Part shown: positions 47,168-56,042 of the stretch, piece after piece | Position numbering within the stretch: the first letter of the stretch is position 1 | Layout of the letters: each line of letters starts with the position of its first letter | DNA from: Streptomyces rishiriensis | GTDB lineage: Bacteria; Actinomycetota; Actinomycetes; Streptomycetales; Streptomycetaceae | Direction of reading: 5' to 3' | Length of the DNA: 64,000 nucleotides | Assembly: GCF_003112535.1 (NCBI RefSeq) | Contig: NZ_BEWA01000005.1 | Location: 416,024 to 480,023 of the forward strand | Position numbers and translations under genes: made by a program | The notes under the pieces: model-generated | Database searches by the model: none | What the model saw: the letters and a program-made list of their open reading frames with translations, nothing else | What the model was told of the DNA's origin: nothing

Positions 47168-47200
47168 TTCCTTCGGTGTTATTCCGGATTCCTTGGGTGT
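47168..47200. promoter_or_regulatory. Direct repeats TTCCTTnGGTGT, 21 bases apart
   Basis: TTCCTTCGGTGT (47168-47179) and TTCCTTGGGTGT (47189-47200) are separated by exactly 21 bases start to start, two helical turns, in the region between the divergent XRE genes. Candidate repressor sites. Confidence 0.45.
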
Positions 47201-47297
47201 ACCCCTGGGACCGCACCCGTGATCTCTGGCCAGTGGTGTACGGCGTGCGGCGGCGCACTCACGGGGCGCAAGCGCAACGAGGCGCTAACGAGGCAAC

Positions 47298-47343
47298 AAA
47301 AAAGCTCCCCAAAGACCGATCAATCCTGGTCAATTAGGGGAGC
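47298..47343 (-). terminator. Minus-strand terminator insulating the switch region
   Basis: GCTCCCC (47304-47310) pairs with GGGGAGC (47337-47343), with an inner GACC/GGTC pair. On the minus strand the stem is followed by six Ts (47303-47298). It would stop leftward read-through before the early promoter. Confidence 0.7.
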
Positions 47344-47385
47344 CCCTGGGTGCGTGTTGCCAAACCGTGCGGCATGATGGCCGCC

Positions 47386-47931
47386 ATGACAGAGGACCGG
47401 ACCAACCTGGAGTGGGCGAAGCTCGCCGCCACTGCCAGGGCTGCACGTGAGGCGCGCGGCCTCTCACAGGGCAAGCTCGCAGAGCTGGCCGGCGTCAGCG
47501 AAGGCAGCGTCCAGAACCTCGAAAGCGGCAAACCGCGCAGCCGCATGCCGCAGACCGTGGCCAAGATTGAGCCATACCTCGGCTGGGGCGCAGGATCGGC
47601 GCGCGCCATCCTCGACGGAGGCGAGCCGATCCCCGCCGCCGTCCCCGGAGGCGGGTCAGCCGGCCCGGCCGCCACGGACAGGCTGCGCAGCAAACTTCCC
47701 CTGCGCGTCGTCGACGAGCTGGAGAGCGACGATCCCCTGATCGACTCTCAGGTCATCCAGCTGCCCGGGACGGGCGGGGCCCGCATGACGGTCGTCGTCC
47801 ATGGCCGACCGGACGCGACGCCCGAGGAGATTCAGGAAGCCCTCCTCGCCTGGCGCAAGGCGGAGCGCAAGCTGCACCGGCAGCCTGACGACGACACCGA
47901 GGATCCGGCGCACGCAGCGAACGGTTCGTAA
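47386..47931 (+). CDS. XRE-family repressor-like protein
   Basis: 181 residues from ATG 47386 (MTEDRTNLEWAKLAATARAA). In-frame starts exist up to 47350. The HTH is ARGLSQGKLAELAGVSEGSV then QNLESGKPRS. The C-terminal acidic segment DDPLIDSQVIQLPGTGGARM is typical of Streptomyces phage/ICE XRE proteins. No LexA-like protease domain. Oriented towards the integrase; probably the immunity repressor. Confidence 0.7.
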   Translation: MTEDRTNLEWAKLAATARAAREARGLSQGKLAELAGVSEGSVQNLESGKPRSRMPQTVAKIEPYLGWGAGSARAILDGGEPIPAAVPGGGSAGPAATDRLRSKLPLRVVDELESDDPLIDSQVIQLPGTGGARMTVVVHGRPDATPEEIQEALLAWRKAERKLHRQPDDDTEDPAHAANGS

Positions 47932-48036
47932 CTACTTCCCCACTGAATGCGTTCGTCCCCTCCCCCCTTCGTCCGCAAGTGTGATCTCATGTCGGGACCA
48001 CAATGGAGGGCCGCCCGTAGTGGTCTTGGGGGACCT

Positions 48037-48255
48037 ATGCCTGTGCGGGTTGAGTCAGTCTCGGGGATGCCGTGTGGCGTCCAGGTCTGGGTCGAGGACT
48101 GCGACGATGGAGACTTCAACGTCTACGTCGACGAGTCCCTGCTCAAAGAAGACGGTGCACTCGCGCTGCAGGAGATCTTCAACAGAACGATCACCTGCTG
48201 GAAACGGCTCGACGGACCGATGGTCCGCACCGCCCTCCGCGCGGTCACCGGCTGA
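48037..48255 (+). CDS. Small hypothetical protein (72 aa)
   Basis: ATG 48037 with GGGGGA six bases upstream (MPVRVESVSGMPCGVQVWVE). Acidic alpha/beta, ending KRLDGPMVRTALRAVTG. Lies 15 bases before the integrase, in the same direction. Unknown function. Confidence 0.65.
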   Translation: MPVRVESVSGMPCGVQVWVEDCDDGDFNVYVDESLLKEDGALALQEIFNRTITCWKRLDGPMVRTALRAVTG

Positions 48256-48270
48256 ACCCCGAGGTGATCC

Positions 48271-49563
48271 ATGGCCCACGGAGAGAAGCGCGGCTACGAC
48301 AAGCGAGCGCGCAAGTGGCGGTACCGAGGCCGGTACAAGCTCCCCGACGGTAAGTGGGGCTCAGTCTCCAGGGACGACAACGGCCAGCCCTTCTACACCG
48401 AGCGGGCGGCCGAGCAGTACGCCCACGGACTCGAAGTCGACGTGCGCCGCAAGCAGTTCATCAATCCGCGCGACGGCCGGACCACGGTCGGGGCGTGGGC
48501 TGAGACCTGGCTCCCTTCGATCGAGGTGGCGCCGCTCACCGAGAAGGAATACCGGCTCAGGCTGAAGAACCAGATCCTCCCCCAGTGGGGAGGCGTGGCG
48601 ATCGGAGAGCTGTCCCCCACAGCGATCGCCGCCTGGGAGAAGAAGCTGCGCGGCACCCTCTCGAAGAACTACGCGGACGCCGTCATGTCCACCTTCCGCA
48701 CGATGATGGACGACGCGGTCGCCGAGAAACTGCGCGGCGACAACCCGGTGAGCGCGCGCAAGTCGGGCCGCCGCGGGAAGTACAAGCCGAAGCCGAAGGA
48801 CGAGAAGGCCATCGCGACGCCGCGACAGGTGTTGCTCATCGCCCGCAACGCCCTGGAGATGCGGGGCCTGAACGAGTACGCCATCGTCCTCACCTCCGCC
48901 TACACGGGGCTGCGCATCGGCGAGCTGGCCGGCGTGCACCGCGACCAGTTGACGCTGAAGGACACCGAACGCGGAGCGCGGCTGCACTCGGTGCAACAGA
49001 GCCAGTACGTGGGCGGCGTCTTCACGGAGATCGACAACAAGTACGACTCCGGCCGCGGGTTGATCCTGCCCCCCTTCCTTGCAGTCCTCCTTCAGCAGCT
49101 GCTCGACTCCCGGCCGGGCAGCGAGTGGGTGTTCACGGCGCCGAAGGGCGGCCGGCTGCTGCGCGGCGGGGACTGGTATGCGGAGACGTGGAAGCCGATC
49201 GTCGCGGGGCGAGCGCCTCGCGGTGTCGTCCGGGGAGCCAGGGCGCGCACCGGCATCCGGCCCGTGCTGGGCGTCGAGGGCCTGACTCCGCACGGCCTGC
49301 GGCACTCGCAGAAGGTCTGGCTGGACGAGGGGAATCACCCTAAGGTTGCTGTCGAGGCGCGGATGGGGCATGAGCTCCCGGGCGTCGAGGGCACGTACTC
49401 GCACGTGACGTTGTCGATGGAGCTGGCGATCGCCGCCCATCTGCAACGGCTGTGGGAGGAGTCGCTGAGGGTCGTCGTCGACCGTCGCGAGTTCGGTCCC
49501 TATCCCCCGTTCGAAGCGCCCAGGCGCAAACGATCTCCCAAGCGTCTCCCAAACTCGATTTGA
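48271..49563 (+). CDS. Tyrosine site-specific integrase
   Basis: 430 residues. Arm-binding N-terminal domain, core-binding domain (about 72-155), and catalytic domain with Arg215 (TGLRIGEL), Lys257, the H341-x-x-R344 pair (HGLRHS), His367 (GHELPG) and the nucleophile Tyr376 (GVEGTYSHV). All residues needed for recombination are present, so it should be active. GTG/ATG choices are clear; GAGGTGATCC precedes ATG 48271. It inserts and, with an Xis, excises the element. Confidence 0.92.
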   Translation: MAHGEKRGYDKRARKWRYRGRYKLPDGKWGSVSRDDNGQPFYTERAAEQYAHGLEVDVRRKQFINPRDGRTTVGAWAETWLPSIEVAPLTEKEYRLRLKNQILPQWGGVAIGELSPTAIAAWEKKLRGTLSKNYADAVMSTFRTMMDDAVAEKLRGDNPVSARKSGRRGKYKPKPKDEKAIATPRQVLLIARNALEMRGLNEYAIVLTSAYTGLRIGELAGVHRDQLTLKDTERGARLHSVQQSQYVGGVFTEIDNKYDSGRGLILPPFLAVLLQQLLDSRPGSEWVFTAPKGGRLLRGGDWYAETWKPIVAGRAPRGVVRGARARTGIRPVLGVEGLTPHGLRHSQKVWLDEGNHPKVAVEARMGHELPGVEGTYSHVTLSMELAIAAHLQRLWEESLRVVVDRREFGPYPPFEAPRRKRSPKRLPNSI

Positions 49564-49660
49564 TCTCCAACTCGACACACGAAAGCGGCCCTCCTGCGCT
49601 GGCAGGAGGGCCGCTTTCATGGCGATGATCTACGCGCGTCCTACTGGAGAGATGGTGCTA
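49525..49660. other. Right attachment-site region (attR, core not defined)
   Basis: The last element gene ends at 49563 and the first chromosomal gene ends at 49658. Imperfect repeats TCTCCCAA (two copies) and TCTCCAACTCG cluster at about 49531-49574 and could be integrase arm sites. There is no tRNA gene here. Without the left end the core cannot be identified. Confidence 0.4.
49581..49618. terminator. Strong terminator between integrase and acyl-CoA dehydrogenase
   Basis: A perfect 17-bp stem GAAAGCGGCCCTCCTGC / GCAGGAGGGCCGCTTTC with a 4-base loop lies between convergent genes. Likely works in both directions. Confidence 0.85.
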
Positions 49661-50884
49661 CCGGATGGGCATCCCGGACAGCGTCCGGGCGATCACCAGG
49701 CGCTGGATCTCGCTGGTGCCCTCGAAGATGGTGTAGATCGCGGCGTCGCGGTGCATGCGCTCCACCGGGTACTCGCGGGTGTAGCCGTTGCCGCCGAGGA
49801 TCTGGATCGCCTGCGCGGTGACCTTCTTGGCGGTCTCGCTGGCGTACAGCTTCGACATCGAGCCCTCGGCCGCCGTGAAGGGCTTGCCGTTGACCGCCAT
49901 CCACGAGGCGCGCCAGACCAGCAGCCGAGCGGCGTCGATCTGCGTGCGCATGTCCGCGAGCTGGAAGGCGACGCCCTGGTTGTCGATGATCGGGCGGCCG
50001 AACTGCTCACGGGTCTTGGCGTAGTCGAGGGCCACCTCGTAGGCGGCGCGGGCCGTGCCGACGGCCATCGCGCCGACGGCGGGGCGGGACGCCTCGAACG
50101 TGGCCATCGCCGCGTTCTTCACGCGCTCGCCGCCCGACTTCGCCCGCTCCCGCGCCCGCGCCAGGCGCTCGTCCAGCTTCTCCTTGCCGCCGAGGAGGCA
50201 CGAACCGGGGACGCGCACGTTGTCGAGGATGACCTCGGCGGTGTGCGAGGCGCGGATGCCGTGCTTCTTGAACTTCTGGCCCTGGGCCAGGCCCGGCGTG
50301 CCCGGCGGGACGATGAAGGAGGCGTGCCCCTTGGAGCCCAGCTCGGTGTCCACCGCCGCGACGACGACGTGGACGTTGGCGATGCCGCCGTTGGTCGCCC
50401 AGGTCTTGGTGCCGTTGAGCACCCACTCGTCCTTGGCCTCGTCGTAGACGGCACGGGTGCGCAGGGAGGCGACGTCGGAGCCGGCGTCGGGCTCGGAGGA
50501 GCAGAAGGCCGCCACCTTGACGTCGCTCGCGTCGCCGTACATCTGCGGGATCCAGGTGCCGATCTGCTCCTCGGTCCCGTTGGCGAGAACGCCCACGGCG
50601 GCCAGCCCGGTGCCCACAATGGACAGGGCGATGCCCGCGTCGCCCCAGAAGAGCTCCTCCATGGCCATCGGGATGCCGAGACCGGTGGGGTCGAAGTACT
50701 GCTGCGCGTAGAAGTCGAGGGAGTAGATGCCGACCTTCGCCGCCTCCTGGATGACCGGCCAGGGAGTCTCCTCACGCTCGTCCCATTCGGCGGCCGCGGG
50801 GCGGATGACGTCGGCGGCGAAGCCGTGCAGCCAGTCCCGGACCTCCTTCTGTTCGTCGTTGAGCTCCATGGTGAACTCGGCCAT
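49658..50884 (-). CDS. Acyl-CoA dehydrogenase
   Basis: 408 residues. Family motifs are in place: [16 protein letters not shown] (FAD/acyl site), [30 protein letters not shown], and the C-terminal [20 protein letters not shown] followed by [17 protein letters not shown] with the catalytic-region Glu. Oxidises an acyl-CoA thioester with FAD and passes electrons to ETF. Chromosomal. The complete C terminus shows that element insertion did not truncate it, or restored it. Divergent TetR gene suggests local control. Confidence 0.92.
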   Translation of the reverse strand: MAEFTMELNDEQKEVRDWLHGFAADVIRPAAAEWDEREETPWPVIQEAAKVGIYSLDFYAQQYFDPTGLGIPMAMEELFWGDAGIALSIVGTGLAAVGVLANGTEEQIGTWIPQMYGDASDVKVAAFCSSEPDAGSDVASLRTRAVYDEAKDEWVLNGTKTWATNGGIANVHVVVAAVDTELGSKGHASFIVPPGTPGLAQGQKFKKHGIRASHTAEVILDNVRVPGSCLLGGKEKLDERLARARERAKSGGERVKNAAMATFEASRPAVGAMAVGTARAAYEVALDYAKTREQFGRPIIDNQGVAFQLADMRTQIDAARLLVWRASWMAVNGKPFTAAEGSMSKLYASETAKKVTAQAIQILGGNGYTREYPVERMHRDAAIYTIFEGTSEIQRLVIARTLSGMPIR

Positions 50885-51061
50885 GTCCCCTCCAGCGGCG
50901 GAACGTATGTTACTAGCGGTAACACCAGAGTCTGTTACCGGTCGGTAGGAAAAGTCAACTCCTGCTGACGGGCCGGAGCCCTGCGGTCCGTTCGATGTCA
51001 GGGTGCTGTCAGGTGTTAGTTTGCCCAGGCGTCACCGAACAAGCACGGGTGGGGAGAGCAC
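50885..51061. promoter_or_regulatory. Divergent promoter region with GTTAC/GTAAC palindrome
   Basis: GTTAC-TAGCG-GTAAC (50909-50923) and a second TGTTACCGGT (50932-50941) lie between the acyl-CoA dehydrogenase and TetR genes. Likely TetR operator controlling both. Conserved-looking A/T island in G/C-rich surroundings. Confidence 0.6.
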
Positions 51062-51703
51062 ATGGACACCACGCAGCGGACCGAGCAACAGCGGTCCGCC
51101 GACCGCCGACGGCGCGAACTGCTGGAGGCCGCCGACCGGGTGGTGCTGCGCGACGGCCCACAGGCGTCGATGAACGCCATCGCGGCGGAGGCCGGCATCA
51201 CCAAGCCCATCCTCTACCGCCACTTCGGCGACAAGGGAGGCCTCTACGCCGCCCTCGCCAAGCGGCACACCGACGCGCTGCTCGACTCCCTGCGCGCCGC
51301 GCTGGACGCGCCGGCGGAACGGCGGGAGCGGGTCGAGGCGACCCTCGACACCTACCTGGCCGCCATCGAGGCCCGGCCGCAGGTGTACCGGTTCCTGATG
51401 CACCCGTCCGACGGGTCGGCCGGCGAGCAGGGGTTCGACGTCGGCAAACACTCGGCTCCTCTGCTGCGCCGGATGGGCGAGGAGCTCGCCCAGGTCATCG
51501 AGGACCGGCTGGACCTCGGGCCCGGGAGCCAGCAGCTCGCGCGGGTCTGGGGCCACGGGATCGTCGGGATGATGCACGCGGCGGGCGACTGGTGGCTGGG
51601 CGAACGGCCCTGTTCCCGGGCGGAGCTGGTGCGCAGCCTGGCCGACCTGCTGTGGGGTCGCCTCGCGGCGGCCGGCGACAAGGTCGGCGGTCCCGGCTTC
51701 TGA
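51062..51703 (+). CDS. TetR-family regulator
   Basis: 213 residues. N-terminal HTH in GPQASMNAIAAEAGITKPIL and YRHFGDKGGLYAALAKRHTD. C-terminal helical ligand domain. GGGGAG precedes ATG 51062. Divergent from the acyl-CoA dehydrogenase, so it probably responds to an acyl-CoA or fatty acid and represses that gene. Confidence 0.88.
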   Translation: MDTTQRTEQQRSADRRRRELLEAADRVVLRDGPQASMNAIAAEAGITKPILYRHFGDKGGLYAALAKRHTDALLDSLRAALDAPAERRERVEATLDTYLAAIEARPQVYRFLMHPSDGSAGEQGFDVGKHSAPLLRRMGEELAQVIEDRLDLGPGSQQLARVWGHGIVGMMHAAGDWWLGERPCSRAELVRSLADLLWGRLAAAGDKVGGPGF

Positions 51704-51732
51704 GGGGCCGGCGCCCCGCGCCGCGCGCGGAC

Positions 51733-52278
51733 TCAACGAGAACCGCTCCAGGCGGCCCTGCGCACCTGACGGGCCAGTCTGCGCCCGCGCAGGCCCGTCA
51801 CCCGGTCCGCGTAGACCCGGCCGTCGAGGTGGTCGGCCTCGTGCTGCAGGCACCGCGCGAAGAATCCGGTGCCGCGCACGGTGACCGGCTGCCCCTCCGT
51901 CGTGAAGCCCTCGACCACCGCCTCGTCGTAACGCTCCGTCCCCGCCTCCAGGCCCGGCAGGGACAGACAGCCCTCCGGGCCACGCAGCACGATGCCGTCC
52001 GTCCCGACCAGCCTCGGGTTCACCACATGGCCCAGGTGGCGGACGTCGTCGTCGTCCGGGCAGTCGTAGACGAACACCCGCAGGGGCTCGCCGACCTGGT
52101 TGGCCGCCAGCCCGACCCCCCGGGCCGCGTACATCGTCGCGAACATGTCCTCGACGAGTCGGGCGAGTTCGGGGCCGAAGTCGGTGACGTCCTCGCAACG
52201 GGCGTGCAGCACGGGGTCGCCGAGCAGGGTGAGGGGCCGGACGCGCCCGTGGGCGCCCGGGATGGAGCGGTGTCGCAT
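51733..52278 (-). CDS. def: Peptide deformylase
   Basis: 181 residues from ATG 52278 (MRHRSIPGAHGRVRPLTLLG). All three motifs are present: GVGLAANQ (54-61), EGCLSLPG with the metal ligand Cys104, and QHEADHLDG with His146, Glu147 and His150. Removes the formyl group from new N-terminal methionines. Upstream in-frame starts (to 52386) are possible. Streptomyces carry several def paralogues. Confidence 0.9.
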   Translation of the reverse strand: MRHRSIPGAHGRVRPLTLLGDPVLHARCEDVTDFGPELARLVEDMFATMYAARGVGLAANQVGEPLRVFVYDCPDDDDVRHLGHVVNPRLVGTDGIVLRGPEGCLSLPGLEAGTERYDEAVVEGFTTEGQPVTVRGTGFFARCLQHEADHLDGRVYADRVTGLRGRRLARQVRRAAWSGSR

Positions 52279-52436
52279 GCCGGCAAGGGTACGGTCCTTC
52301 GTGACACGCGCATGCCGTCCACGGGCGGGAGGCGGTCCCGGGATTCGGGAGTGCGGGGGGATCTCGATAGGCTGACCACCTACCACGTTGCCGTACGGCA
52401 GAGGCGCGGCGCGTACGCAAGGAGGATCGAGAACTG

Positions 52437-53675
52437 ATGGCAGGCAACTCGGACCCGCTCACGCCGCGGGCCAAGATCGCCGTGACCGCCGGCAAGGCGG
52501 TCGCGGCGGCGTCGCGCGCGGCGGGGCGCGGCAGCGGTTCGGTGATCGGCGGCCGGGTGGCGCTCAAGCTCGACCCCGACCTCCTCGCCCGGCTCGCCCA
52601 GAACCTGGACGTCGTCCTCGTCTCGGCGACCAACGGCAAGACCACCACCACCCGGCTGATCGCCGAGGCGCTGCGGGCCGCCGGGCCGGTCGTGTCCAAC
52701 GCGCTCGGCGCCAACATGCCGGCCGGCATCACCTCCGCCCTCGCGGGCGGCTCCGAGGCCCGCTACGGCGTCATCGAGGTCGACGAGAAGTACCTCGCGG
52801 GCGTGGCCCGGGACACCGCCCCCAAGTGCATCGCGCTGCTCAACCTCTCCCGCGACCAGCTGGACCGCGCCGCCGAGACCCGCATGCTCGCGGAGAACTG
52901 GCGCGAGGGGCTCGCCGGTTCCAAGGCGGTCGTCGTCGCCAACGCCGACGACCCGCTGGTGGTGTGGGCGGCCTCCTCCTCCCCCAACGTCGTCTGGGTC
53001 GCCGCCGGGCAGATGTGGAAGGACGACGCCTGGTCGTGCCCGTCCTGCGGCGGCGTCATGCAGCGCCCCGGGGACGACTGGTTCTGCGGCGAGTGCGGCT
53101 TCCGGCGGCCGACGCCGAGCTGGGCGCTCAGCGGCGACCACGTCCTCGACCCGCACGGGTCCGCCTGGCCCATCCACCTGCAGCTGCCGGGCCGCGCCAA
53201 CAAGGCCAACGCCGCCTCCTCCGCCGCCGTGGCCGCCGTCTTCGGGGTGCCGCCGCAGGTGGCGCTGGAGCGGATGTACGCGGTGCAGGCCGTCGCCGGC
53301 CGCTACGACGTCGTCCAGTTCCAGGGCCGCGACCTCAGACTGCTGCTGGCGAAGAACCCCGCGGGCTGGCTCGAGACGTTCAGCCTGATCGATCCGCCGC
53401 CCACGCCGGTGATCCTCTCGGTGAACGCGCGCGGCGCCGACGGCACCGACACCTCCTGGCTGTGGGACGTCGACTACACCCGGCTGACCGGCCACCCGAT
53501 CTTCGTCGTCGGCGACCGCAAGCTGGACCTGGCCGTGCGCCTGGAGGTCGCCAACCAGCACTTCCAGGTGTGCGAGAACCTCGACCAGGCCGTGCAGCAG
53601 GCGCCGCCGGGCCGGATCGAGGTCATCGCGAACTACACGGCGTTCCAGGACCTCCGCCGCCGCGTCGGCAACTGA
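52437..53675 (+). CDS. murT: Lipid II isoglutaminyl synthase, Mur-ligase subunit
   Basis: 412 residues. The Mur ligase ATP site is VSATNGKTTTTRLIAE (about 60-75). A four-Cys zinc ribbon CPSCGGVMQ...CGECGF lies in the central insertion, as in MurT. The C-terminal DUF1727 region has NYTAFQDLRRRVGN. AGGAGG just upstream. With GatD it amidates the D-Glu carboxyl of lipid II. 22 bases separate it from gatD. Confidence 0.93.
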   Translation: MAGNSDPLTPRAKIAVTAGKAVAAASRAAGRGSGSVIGGRVALKLDPDLLARLAQNLDVVLVSATNGKTTTTRLIAEALRAAGPVVSNALGANMPAGITSALAGGSEARYGVIEVDEKYLAGVARDTAPKCIALLNLSRDQLDRAAETRMLAENWREGLAGSKAVVVANADDPLVVWAASSSPNVVWVAAGQMWKDDAWSCPSCGGVMQRPGDDWFCGECGFRRPTPSWALSGDHVLDPHGSAWPIHLQLPGRANKANAASSAAVAAVFGVPPQVALERMYAVQAVAGRYDVVQFQGRDLRLLLAKNPAGWLETFSLIDPPPTPVILSVNARGADGTDTSWLWDVDYTRLTGHPIFVVGDRKLDLAVRLEVANQHFQVCENLDQAVQQAPPGRIEVIANYTAFQDLRRRVGN

Positions 53676-53697
53676 CCCTAAGGACGATCCCATTCCC

Positions 53698-54426
53698 ATG
53701 AGCGACAACCAACTGCGGCTGGTGTGGATCTACCCGGACCTGCTGAGCACCTACGGCGACCAGGGCAACGCCCTCGTCGTCGAACGGCGCGCCCGGCAGC
53801 GCGGGCTGGACGTGGCCCGGCTCGACGTGCGCAGCGACCAGCCGATCCCCACCTCCGGCGACATCTACCTCATCGGCGGCGGCGAGGACCGGCCGCAGCG
53901 GCTCGCGGCGGAACGGCTGCGCCGTGACGGGCACCTGTACCAGGCGGTGAACAACGGCGCGATCGTGTTCGCGGTCTGCGCCGGCTACCAGATCCTGGGC
54001 CACGAGTTCGTCAACGACCTCGGCCAGCGCGAGCCGGGTCTCGGCCTGCTCGACGTGACGACGACGCGCGGCGAGGGCGAGCGCTGCGTCGGCGACGTCC
54101 TCGGGGACATCGACCCGCGGCTCGGTCTGCCCCCGCTGACCGGGTTCGAGAACCACCAGGGCATCACCCACCTCGGCCCGACCGCCCGCCCCCTCGCCCG
54201 CGTCTCGCTCGGCAAGGGCAACGGCACCGGCGACGGCACCGAGGGCGCGTACAACGACACCGTGTTCGGCACGTACATGCACGGCCCGGTGCTGGCGCGC
54301 AACCCGCTGATCGCCGACCTGCTGCTGAAGCTGGCGCTCGACGTCAACGCGCTGCCGCCGATCGACGACCACTGGTACGAGGCGCTCCGCGGCGAGCGCA
54401 TCGCGGCCGCCCAGCAGCCTGCGTGA
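53698..54426 (+). CDS. gatD: Lipid II isoglutaminyl synthase, glutaminase subunit
   Basis: 242 residues of a class I glutamine amidotransferase-like fold. YPDLLSTYGDQGN at the N terminus, catalytic Cys94 in FAVCAGYQILG, and His195 in GTYMHGP. Generates ammonia from glutamine for MurT. Same operon, following murT by 22 bases. Confidence 0.93.
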   Translation: MSDNQLRLVWIYPDLLSTYGDQGNALVVERRARQRGLDVARLDVRSDQPIPTSGDIYLIGGGEDRPQRLAAERLRRDGHLYQAVNNGAIVFAVCAGYQILGHEFVNDLGQREPGLGLLDVTTTRGEGERCVGDVLGDIDPRLGLPPLTGFENHQGITHLGPTARPLARVSLGKGNGTGDGTEGAYNDTVFGTYMHGPVLARNPLIADLLLKLALDVNALPPIDDHWYEALRGERIAAAQQPA

Positions 54427-54616
54427 CCTGTATGTTCACCGGATCTTCAGGACGCCGTCAACAGCCCGTATGACGCTGCGTCCGCACAGGTGAGCAGGCA
54501 CGTCCAGCAGGCGGACGCGTGCTTCGGCCCCGCCCCCTCCTGACGCTAGGGTGGCGGGGATTCGAGCCGGACAGCGTGGTCCGGACCGGCCCTCGTGAAG
54601 AAGGTTGTTTCGGGCT

Positions 54617-55642
54617 ATGCGCATTGGTGTCCTCACGTCCGGCGGCGACTGCCCCGGCCTGAACGCCGTCATCCGGTCCGTCGTGCACCGCGCCGTCGCC
54701 GACCACGGCGACGAGGTCATCGGCTTCCGGGACGGCTGGAAGGGCCTCCTGGAGTGCGACTACCTCAAGCTCGACCTCGACGCGGTGAACGGCATCCTCG
54801 CCCGCGGCGGCACGATCCTCGGCTCCTCCCGCGTCCAGCCCTCGCATCTGCGGGACGGGGTGGAGCGCGCCCGGAGCCATGTCGAGGAGCTCGGCCTCGA
54901 CGCGATCATCCCGATCGGCGGTGAGGGCACCCTCAAGGCCGCCCGGCTGATGTCCGACAGCGGGCTGCCCATCGTGGGGGTGCCCAAGACCATCGACAAC
55001 GACATCGCCGTCACCGACGTCACCTTCGGCTTCGACACGGCCGTCGGTGTGGCGACCGAGGCCCTCGACCGGCTGAAGACGACCGCCGAGTCGCACCAGC
55101 GGGTGCTGGTCGTCGAGGTCATGGGGCGCCACACCGGCTGGATAGCGCTGCACTCCGGCATGGCGGCGGGCGCGCACGCCATCGTCGTGCCGGAGCGGCC
55201 CTTCGACATCGAGGAGCTGGCCCGCCGGGTCGGCGCGCGGTTCGAGGCGGGCAAGCGGTTCGCGATCGTCGTCGCGGCGGAGGGCGCGAAGCCCGCGCCC
55301 GGCGGCATGGCCTTCGACGAGGGCGCCAAGGACGTCTACGGGCACGAGCGGTTCGCCGGGATCGCCCGCCAGCTCTCCATCGAGCTGGAGTCCCGGCTCG
55401 GCAAGGAGGCCCGGCCGGTCATCCTGGGCCATGTGCAGCGCGGCGGCACGCCGACCGCCTACGACCGGGTGCTGGCCACCCGGTTCGGCTGGCACGCGGT
55501 GGAGGCCGTGCACCGGGGCGAGTTCGGCCGGATGACGGCCCTGCGCGGCACGGACATCGTGATGGTTCCCCTCGCCGAGGCGGTCGAGACGCTGAAGACC
55601 GTTCCGGAGGAGCGGTACGCGGAAGCGGAGTGCGTGCTGTAG
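54617..55642 (+). CDS. pfkA: 6-phosphofructokinase
   Basis: 341 residues from ATG 54617 (MRIGVLTSGGDCPGLNAVIR). Motifs: GGEGTLKAARLM at the nucleotide site, PKTIDNDIAVTD with the catalytic Asp, and VVEVMGRHTGWIAL. Converts fructose 6-phosphate to the 1,6-bisphosphate. Gly-Glu-Gly-Thr instead of GGDGS is usual in the actinobacterial group. Own promoter likely, since about 190 bases separate it from gatD. Confidence 0.92.
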   Translation: MRIGVLTSGGDCPGLNAVIRSVVHRAVADHGDEVIGFRDGWKGLLECDYLKLDLDAVNGILARGGTILGSSRVQPSHLRDGVERARSHVEELGLDAIIPIGGEGTLKAARLMSDSGLPIVGVPKTIDNDIAVTDVTFGFDTAVGVATEALDRLKTTAESHQRVLVVEVMGRHTGWIALHSGMAAGAHAIVVPERPFDIEELARRVGARFEAGKRFAIVVAAEGAKPAPGGMAFDEGAKDVYGHERFAGIARQLSIELESRLGKEARPVILGHVQRGGTPTAYDRVLATRFGWHAVEAVHRGEFGRMTALRGTDIVMVPLAEAVETLKTVPEERYAEAECVL

Positions 55643-56042
55643 TCGTCCGACGCGCTCACCGTCACCCGGCCGGCCGTCGGCCCGTCGCCCCCTCGGTGGC
55701 CCGTGCTCACTGGGCGCGGGCCACCTCGGGCGTACCCGCCCGCCGCTGTTCGCGTTGACGCCCGGCTCCTGGGGCCTCGTACTGAACGCGAGGAACTGAG
55801 CACGAGGAACTCCTGTGAAGAGAGTTGCCTTCGTGACCTCCCACCCCCCCTGTTCCGGCGCGGCCGGGTCCATGTGCCCGAAGGACACCGCTCCGCCACG
55901 GCGTTCGTCGACGACAGCGCCTCCCGGCTCTGGACCCACGAGATCGCGCCGAGCGCGACCGGCGAGGGCCTCGCCCTGGTCCGGCGGTGCTTCGACTGAA
56001 CAGCCGGTGACCCGGGAGGTCAGTGATCCCGGACGTCAGCGG
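55643..56042. other. Gene-poor stretch, possible gene remnant
   Basis: About 400 bases between pfkA and the HAD-like gene. Two overlapping plus-strand frames read through 55815-55999. One ends RSATAFVDDSASRLWTHEIA and LALVRRCFD, which looks like a decayed coding sequence, with no good start or family. Otherwise nothing seen. Confidence 0.35.

Noticed and set aside
49525..49660. tRNA gene as integration target at the right junction
   Set aside because: No cloverleaf, CCA end or T-loop GTTCRA sequence could be found; the hairpin there is a simple 17-bp terminator stem.
50995..52732. Long frames on both strands overlapping the TetR and deformylase genes
   Set aside because: They cross two well-defined genes with intact motifs and show no domain of their own.
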